Shown: positions 51,715 through 56,122 of the stretch, piece after piece
Layout: the number at the start of each line of letters is the position of its first letter
Position numbering within the stretch: the stretch's first letter is position 1
NCBI GenBank assembly: GCA_903934015.1
Contig: CAIZMI010000055.1
Location: 1 to 56,122, forward strand
Source: an uncultured bacterium
GTDB taxonomy: Bacteria; Patescibacteriota; Andersenbacteria; UBA10190; CAIZMI01
Length of the DNA: 56,122 nucleotides
Reading direction: 5' to 3'
Position numbers and translations under genes: made by a program
Notes under the pieces: generated by a model
Seen by the model: only the letters and a program-made list of their open reading frames with translations
Database searches by the model: none
Told to the model about the DNA's origin: nothing

Positions 51715-52467
51715 GTGTTTACAAGAAAGGAAGTTACTGACGGATTAGGGAGGGCTATTTCTTGTTTGGGTTTGTCTGATTGGTATCTTATTTTGCATTA
51801 CAAGCGCTTTAAAAAAATAATTTGTAGCTTATCAAAGCAAACAGCGAGGGGTGCTTCGGGTCTCGAAATTGGTGCTTGGCCGGGGTATTTAGGGCTATCT
51901 TTAAAAAATCTTGGATATAAAGTAACCGGTACTGATCTCGAACCGGAAAGATTGGGTGATTTGGGTATTCCGGTTGTTAAACTAAATCTGAATTCAGAAG
52001 TAATACCGTTCGCTGATAATTCTTTTGAATTCGTAGTATTTTCGGAGGTGGTTGAGCACCTTCAGTCAGACCGCGTAATTAGTGCTTTAAAAGAGATTAA
52101 TCGCGTGTTGGTACCGGGTGGCGTGTTGGTAATTTCTACACCAAACAAGACTCGACTCGGTGCTATTTTCCACAACGAAAAACATCCCGCAAGCGAACAC
52201 GGCCACGGTCATGAAAAAGAGTATCGTCTCGACGAAATAGTGCGATTAATGAATGAAATTCAGATGATAATTGTGAGTGCGCAGACAGTAAGTCTTTATG
52301 CGGGGGTGGGCAGGGAAGAGACTAATAAATATTATTATCCGCTCATTGATTTTATGTGGCATCCAAGAATGGTAAGTAATTTTGCGAAAACTCTATTGTA
52401 TCCGCTGCTTAAGTTTGTTCCGCAGTTTCGCGATTCGTTATTGATTGTCGCAAGAAAGGAATTATAA
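51715..52467 (+). CDS. class I SAM-dependent methyltransferase
   Basis: 250 residues from GTG 51715. SAM-binding motif I is LEIGAWPGYLGLSLKNLGYK, with an acidic residue in VTGTDLEPERL. Motif post-II is IPFADNSFEFVVFSEVVEHL, then LKEINRVLVPGGVLVISTPN. It resembles UbiE/type 11 methyltransferases acting on small molecules or lipids; substrate unknown. The C-terminal part has a hydrophobic stretch but no clear membrane helix. Confidence 0.92.
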   Translation: MFTRKEVTDGLGRAISCLGLSDWYLILHYKRFKKIICSLSKQTARGASGLEIGAWPGYLGLSLKNLGYKVTGTDLEPERLGDLGIPVVKLNLNSEVIPFADNSFEFVVFSEVVEHLQSDRVISALKEINRVLVPGGVLVISTPNKTRLGAIFHNEKHPASEHGHGHEKEYRLDEIVRLMNEIQMIIVSAQTVSLYAGVGREETNKYYYPLIDFMWHPRMVSNFAKTLLYPLLKFVPQFRDSLLIVARKEL

Positions 52468-52475
52468 AACTGAGG

Positions 52476-52503
52476 TTGCATTTAATATGGATATTGTTAT
52501 ATT
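52476..52503 (+). promoter_or_regulatory. promoter of the unassigned ncRNA
   Basis: TTGCAT (52476-52481), 16-nt spacer, extended -10 TGT-TATATT (52498-52503). Predicted start near 52510. Confidence 0.6.
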
Positions 52504-52509
52504 GGCTTT

Positions 52510-52690
52510 ACCGTAAGCAGTCTTCGGCCAGAGGCTGTTCTAGCGCCACGAGCACAATGGTATGGCTACCACCAGTTGCGGGGGGCAGAGTAGCGGCGAG
52601 CGAAACGCCTTTGTATATATTGTCCGTACACAGTACTGCAAAATAGTGGCTGTGAAGGCAACATGAAGCCTTACTGGTGGCTTCTTTTTT
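52510..52690 (+). ncRNA. unassigned structured ncRNA of about 180 nt
   Basis: Has its own promoter and a terminator (GAAGCC...GGCTTC followed by six T, 52665-52690). No supported protein on either strand. The ends can pair: GTAAG with CTTAC and CTTC with GAAG. Inner pairings are GCCAC/GTGGC, ACAAT/ATTGT, GCTAC/GTAGC, GGCG/CGCC and a small GTAC-ACA-GTAC hairpin on the 3' side. Size and an end-to-end rod with a central opening recall 6S RNA, but no diagnostic 6S, SRP or tmRNA sequence is visible. Left unassigned. Confidence 0.55.
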
Positions 52691-52750
52691 ATAAAAATGG
52701 ACTGGACTAAGGCTAATTTTTAACTTATTCTTTTCGTGTTGCATATGTAT

Positions 52751-52820
52751 GCCGGAGTAGCTCAATGGCAGAGCAATGCTTTCGTAAAGCAGAGATAAGG
52801 GTTCGATTCCCCTCTTCGGC
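52751..52820 (+). tRNA. tRNA-Thr (anticodon CGT)
   Basis: 70-nt cloverleaf: acceptor GCCGGAG/CTTCGGC, D arm GCTCAATGGCAGAGC, anticodon loop TTCGTAA (CGT), T arm AGGGG-TTCGATT-CCCCT. CCA is not encoded. Decodes ACG. Confidence 0.95.
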
Positions 52821-52832
52821 TCTCTTTGACTA

Positions 52833-52851
52833 GGTTTCGCGAAGCGAAACC
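52833..52851 (+). other. hairpin directly after tRNA-Thr
   Basis: Perfect stem GGTTTCGC-GAA-GCGAAACC. No T tail; may protect or help process the tRNA 3' end. Confidence 0.6.
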
Positions 52852-52858
52852 ATAATAA

Positions 52859-53153
52859 TGTACACAAAACGACTCAACGTCCTGTTGAGTCGTTTTGCAC
52901 ATGAGTCAAAGAACTCCGAAAAATTCGTCCGCTGACGTATTTTTCGGAGCTACCTTTAGAGTGCGAAGCAAAAAAAATCAAGTGTACATAAAACACCTTC
53001 ATGTTCTGTGAAGGTGTTTTACACAACAATCAATGAACTCCGAGACTCTGGGTGCTCGAATGCACCGAGTCTTGGAGCGACCTCCCATATTCATTCGCTT
53101 CGAGAAACTATCCAATGAACACAAAACGACTCAACGTCTCGTTAGGTTGTTTT
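52859..53153 (+). repeat. tandem array of paired RNA hairpins with tiny ORFs
   Basis: Two and a half units of about 123-133 bp. Hairpin type A: AAAACGACTCAAC-GTCCT-GTTGAGTCGTTTT (52866-52896, written here as arms of 13 around a loop of 5), AAAACACCTTCA/TGAAGGTGTTTT (52990-53020), and AAAACGACTCAAC/GTTAGGTTGTTTT (53123-53153). Hairpin type B: CTCCGAAAAATTCGTC/GACGTATTTTTCGGAG (52914-52949) and CTCCGAGACTC...GAGTCTTGGAG (53038-53077). Each type A stem overlaps a short open frame starting at 52859, 52982 or 53115. Lies between tRNA-Thr and prfB. Confidence 0.8.
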
Positions 53154-53213
53154 GTGTAAGATCCGAAGACTCTTAAAGTTGTCCGGCATGCTTATTTCTG
53201 CTACTCTTCCCCC

Positions 53214-54294
53214 ATGAACGCCAAAGAAGCAAGCGAATTAGCACTGAGACTGCAAACAGTTTCAGACCGTCTTTGAGTTAGAGAAAAAGCGGGCGCGATT
53301 AATCGATATTGGTAAGAAACTTGAAGATCCGGCTCTTTGGAGCGACCAAAAACAGGTTACTCAGTTACAACGTGAGCAAACTGCTTTGCAAAAAGAGTCG
53401 GCCAAGTTGGACGGGCTCAAAAAAGAAATTGCGGACGCAATTGAATTACAGGGAATGATTGCGGAAGATGACGAAGTGTCGAAAAAAGAAATTGAAGCAA
53501 CTTTTAGAAAAATCATCAAAGAGTTATCAGGTCTGGAGTTGTTGACATATTTTTCCGGAAAGCATGATAATTCTCCGGCAATTATTACGCTATCTGCCGG
53601 TGCGGGGGGCACAGAAGCGCAGGATTGGACCGCCATGCTCTCGAGAATGTATTTGCGGTATGCAGAGGCACAAGGATGGAACTCACAAGTCTTAGACGAA
53701 AATCGAGGTCAAGAAGCGGGTTATAAACACATCACAATTCGTATGGAGGGGGATTATGTTTTTGGCAAAATAAAACATGAAGCAGGCGTGCATCGACTTG
53801 TGCGTCAGTCGCCGTTTAATGCGGATAATTTACGCCAAACATCATTTGCTTTGCTTGATGTAATTCCGGAAGTGGGGAAGGAAGAGGTAAATATCCGACC
53901 GGAGGATCTGGAGTTTGAGGCATTCAGAAGTGGTGGAAAAGGCGGACAGAACGTCAATAAAGTTTCCACTGCGGTTCGCATTAAACACGTCCCGACAGGA
54001 ATCACAATTGCTTGTTCAACGGAACGTAGTCAAGCGCAAAATCGTGAACGCGTAATGACAATGTTGGCTAGCAGATTAGAACACTTAAGAGAGAAACAGC
54101 ACGCGCAAAGTATTGCAGACGTGAGAGGTGAAGTGAAATCTGCCGAATGGGGCAATCAAATTCGTTCGTATGTTTTGCACCCTTATAAAATGGTGAAAGA
54201 CCATCGAACAGAGGTGGAAACGTCGGATGCGGAAGGTGTGTTGGATGGAAAGTTGGATGAGTTTGTGGAAGCGATGGTGACAAGGGGAAAATAA
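53214..54294 (+). CDS. prfB: peptide chain release factor 2, with programmed +1 frameshift
   Basis: 359 residues after frameshifting. Frame 1 runs from ATG 53214 for 20 codons to CTT-TGA (53271-53276). Translation then continues in the +1 frame from GAG 53275 ([15 protein letters not shown]). This is the autoregulatory RF2 switch: slow reading of UGA at low RF2 favours the shift. No strong internal Shine-Dalgarno precedes the site. RF2 features: SPF stop-codon recognition motif in [10 protein letters not shown] and the GGQ loop ([15 protein letters not shown]243-Q245). Followed by ftsE-ftsX. Confidence 0.95.
53271..53277 (+). promoter_or_regulatory. RF2 +1 frameshift site
   Basis: CTT TGA G: the slippery CTT and in-frame UGA shared by nearly all frameshifted prfB genes. 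The next base here is G rather than the common C. Confidence 0.93.
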
Positions 54295-54321
54295 TCAATT
54301 TTCAATGACCAATTTTCAAAT

Positions 54322-54409
54322 AATTATCAATTTTACAATTTTCAAACACGACGCCATTTTTGAACATTAAAACATTGATAATTGATTGAAAATTGTAAAA
54401 TTGATAATT
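54322..54409. repeat. perfect 24-bp AT-rich inverted repeat
   Basis: Left arm 54322-54345 (AATTATCAATTTTACA...TTCAA) is the exact reverse complement of 54386-54409. Flanks extend the pairing imperfectly with AATTTTCAA words. Same family as 39848-39970. It occupies most of the prfB-ftsE gap and could form a long hairpin. Confidence 0.85.
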
Positions 54410-54482
54410 GAAAATTAGCCAAAATCGAGTTGTCAAACAGGATAGAATTGCCTCATGAATTATCTTTCATCAATGAGTGTGC

Positions 54483-54488
54483 TATAAT
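54483..54488 (+). promoter_or_regulatory. extended -10 of ftsEX (leaderless)
   Basis: TGC-TATAAT ends 7 nt before the GTG at 54496 and fixes the ftsE start; an upstream in-frame TTG (54430) would start before the promoter. Confidence 0.65.
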
Positions 54489-54495
54489 TTCTCCT

Positions 54496-55176
54496 GTGAT
54501 TCTCTTCCAAAATGTAAGAAAAAATTATACTAAGGGAACATCCGCGTTGGACGATATAAATTTAGAAATACAAACAGGTGAATTCGTTTCAATTGTCGGC
54601 CAAAGTGGTGCTGGAAAAAGCACACTTTTACGCTTATTGTTCGCGGAGGAATTTCCCACTAGTGGTTCCGTGGTTATTGATGGTTGGGACATAACAGCCA
54701 TTAAATCATGGCAAATACCTCATTTGCGACGACAGATAGGGGTGGTTTTTCAAGATTTTAAGTTAATTGGTGATAAAACGGCTTATGAAAATGTTGCTTT
54801 TGCAATGGAAGTAACAGGAGAAGACAAAAGAGAGATAAGACGTACCGTTCCACAGCTTCTAAAATTAGTAAATCTTGCGGATAAAGAAGATAACTATCCT
54901 TGGCAAATGTCCGGTGGCGAACAACAGCGTGTTGCCCTGGCGCGGGCTTTGGCCTTTAAGCCACAGATCATTTTAGCCGACGAGCCAACAGGCAACCTTG
55001 ATGCTTTACATGCTTGGGATATTATTCAGTTGTTGTTAAAGATTAATAAATTAGGCACGACAATATTACTTGCTTCTCATGATGAGGCCATTGTAAACGC
55101 CGTTAAAAAGCGGGTTGTTACGCTTGATAAAGGTAAGGTTGTGCGTGATCAGAAGACAGGGAGGTATGCATTATGA
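54496..55176 (+). CDS. ftsE: cell division ATP-binding protein FtsE
   Basis: 226 residues from GTG 54496 ([20 protein letters not shown]). ABC ATPase with Walker [10 protein letters not shown] (from about G35), Q-loop VVFQDFKLI, signature [15 protein letters not shown], and Walker [12 protein letters not shown] (D162-E163). With FtsX it controls peptidoglycan hydrolases at the septum. It overlaps ftsX by 4 bp. Confidence 0.95.
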   Translation: MILFQNVRKNYTKGTSALDDINLEIQTGEFVSIVGQSGAGKSTLLRLLFAEEFPTSGSVVIDGWDITAIKSWQIPHLRRQIGVVFQDFKLIGDKTAYENVAFAMEVTGEDKREIRRTVPQLLKLVNLADKEDNYPWQMSGGEQQRVALARALAFKPQIILADEPTGNLDALHAWDIIQLLLKINKLGTTILLASHDEAIVNAVKKRVVTLDKGKVVRDQKTGRYAL

Positions 55177-56093
55177 AATTACAAGCACTAGGTCGCGCCG
55201 CACGCTCGGGGGCAACCCATTTCTGGCGGAACATTTGGTTATCGTTGGCGGCAACCGGCGTCATGGTTCTTACGTTGGCAATGCTTTCTTTGTTATTGGC
55301 TGTTTCCATTCTGGGACAAAATATTCTTAAAGGGATCGAATCAAAAGTAGATATTACCGTATTTATGGCAGATGATGCCGCAGAAGTTGCCGTTATGGCG
55401 GTTAAAACAGATATCGAGGGTTTTAAGCAGGTTTCTGAAGTAACTTATGTTTCAAAGGATCAATCATTATTGGCTTTTCAAGATAAACATAAAGATAACC
55501 CAAGAATTGCTCAGGCTTTAAATGAGTTGGGCAGTAATCCCATGCAAGCGGCATTGGTTATTCGTGCGGAAAATATTGATGCCTATAACAGTATTAATGA
55601 ATCATTAAAAAGCCCAAAGTATCAAAGATTAATTGCGCGTGTTACTTATGAAGACAACAGTGAAATAATTTCACGTTTATCCGCGCTTATTAGAACAACA
55701 AGAAAAGTGGGGATGGCGATTACTCTTGCCTTGGCGGTAATCGCAGTGCTGGTTACATTCAATACTATCCGGTTGGCAATCTATGGTTACCATCGTGAAA
55801 TTGAAATAATGACTCTTGTTGGGGCATCTCCGTGGTTTATTAAGGGGCCGTTTGTAATTGAAGGAATAATTTCCGGATTTGTTGCTTCCGTGTTTACAAT
55901 TCTATTATTTTATCCATTCTTGCGAATTGTTTCGCCTAGTGTTGGCGCATTCTTCGTAGATAATCAATTTAGTATTTACAATTGGGCAAATGAAAATTTT
56001 GTGATAGTGTTCGCGTTAATTGGTAGCGCAGGGATTTTGCTTGGTGCAATTAGTAGTATTATTGCCGTTCAGAGGTATTTAAAAGCACAGTAG
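55173..56093 (+). CDS. ftsX: cell division protein FtsX
   Basis: 306 residues. One N-terminal membrane helix (LSLAATGVMVLTLAMLSLLL), an extracellular domain (about 50-165), then three C-terminal helices of the FtsX permease type (AITLALAVIAVLVTFNTIRL, region of FVIEGIISGFVASVFTILLF, and a last IVFALIGSAGILLGAISSII). The cytoplasmic YGYHREIEIMTLVGASPWFI is the typical coupling segment. Partner of FtsE. Confidence 0.95.
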   Translation: MKLQALGRAARSGATHFWRNIWLSLAATGVMVLTLAMLSLLLAVSILGQNILKGIESKVDITVFMADDAAEVAVMAVKTDIEGFKQVSEVTYVSKDQSLLAFQDKHKDNPRIAQALNELGSNPMQAALVIRAENIDAYNSINESLKSPKYQRLIARVTYEDNSEIISRLSALIRTTRKVGMAITLALAVIAVLVTFNTIRLAIYGYHREIEIMTLVGASPWFIKGPFVIEGIISGFVASVFTILLFYPFLRIVSPSVGAFFVDNQFSIYNWANENFVIVFALIGSAGILLGAISSIIAVQRYLKAQ

Positions 56094-56122
56094 AAAAGGA
56101 TAAACGGGGTATATAAATAATG

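Noticed and set aside
52508-52867. 119-codon minus-strand open frame
   Set aside because: It spans the antisense of the putative ncRNA, the tRNA-Thr and a hairpin; its translation contains the usual tRNA-antisense string and is not a gene.
53214-53385. prfB as a pseudogene broken by an early TGA
   Set aside because: CTT-TGA with continuation in +1 is the known programmed frameshift of RF2, and the rest of the gene is intact.
1-56122. Alternative genetic code with UGA as Gly
   Set aside because: Many full-length genes (for example hsdS-adjacent remnant, xse region genes, trmB-like gene, hepT) end at TGA at the expected place and RF2 is present.

Overview
The window looks like a chromosomal segment of a Candidate Phyla Radiation (Patescibacteria) bacterium, probably a Parcubacteria-type lineage. 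This is inferred from gene content rather than from a marker tree. The signs are an alanyl-tRNA synthetase that ends after its editing domain, DUF5652 and DUF5679 proteins, an FtsA/PilM-like plus baseplate-J-like gene pair, compact and often overlapping + strand genes, many short palindromic repeats, and TGA used as an ordinary stop. Coding is dense with moderate-to-low GC, and nearly all genes lie on the + strand.

Layout. 1-6000: alaS, an actin-fold/FtsA-PilM-like protein, a single-pass baseplate-J-like protein, a coiled-coil protein and a small KOW-like protein. 6188-13995: a complete type I restriction-modification island (GIY-YIG/RAMA-like protein, hsdM, rhuM, small ORF, hsdS, hsdR). It carries a duplicated hsdM tail after rhuM and a four-copy 12-bp repeat in the central spacer of hsdS. 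14113-15917: small unknown genes, a decayed secreted hydrolase and palindromic repeats. 15918-19392: a glycolysis operon (gapA-pgk-eno). 19444-27492: glycosyltransferases, recJ, an RNase H, the RNase P RNA (previously only an apparent gap), an envelope polysaccharide cluster and a TrmB-type regulator. 27830-31504: DUF5652, xseA/xseB, a secreted protein, a membrane protein ending in a degenerate histidine-kinase dimerisation helix pair, and a response regulator. 31596-32445: an MNT/HEPN toxin-antitoxin pair.

32629-39120 holds the main discovery: a complete diversity-generating retroelement (DGR). A secreted SUMF1/C-type-lectin-fold protein ends in a variable repeat (34515-34634). It is followed by an Avd-like accessory gene, a template repeat (35261-35380), a DGR-type reverse transcriptase, and a large fibronectin-type surface protein whose start overlaps the RT stop. 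The two 120-bp repeats differ at 15 positions, and every one is an adenine in the template. This is the expected footprint of adenine-directed mutagenic retrohoming, here changing 13 codons of a surface-exposed lectin-like fold.

39201-51511: tsaC, cell-wall and proteolysis genes (a D,D-carboxypeptidase, an HtrA protease and a catalytically dead HtrA homologue), lgt, glutaredoxin and thioredoxin reductase, a possible ADP-ribosyltransferase-fold protein, a bacterial histone-fold protein, a 47-residue DUF5679 gene, FtsB-like and NUDIX proteins. Two tRNA-Gly sequences flank a GIY-YIG gene, and one of them is truncated by hairpins. 51715-56093: a methyltransferase, an unassigned ~180-nt structured RNA with its own promoter and terminator, tRNA-Thr, a tandem array of large RNA hairpins each overlapping a tiny ORF, prfB with the classical +1 programmed frameshift, and ftsE-ftsX.

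A recurring regulatory pattern is a -10 box (often TGN-TATAAT) ending 6-7 nt before the start codon, which implies widespread leaderless mRNAs.
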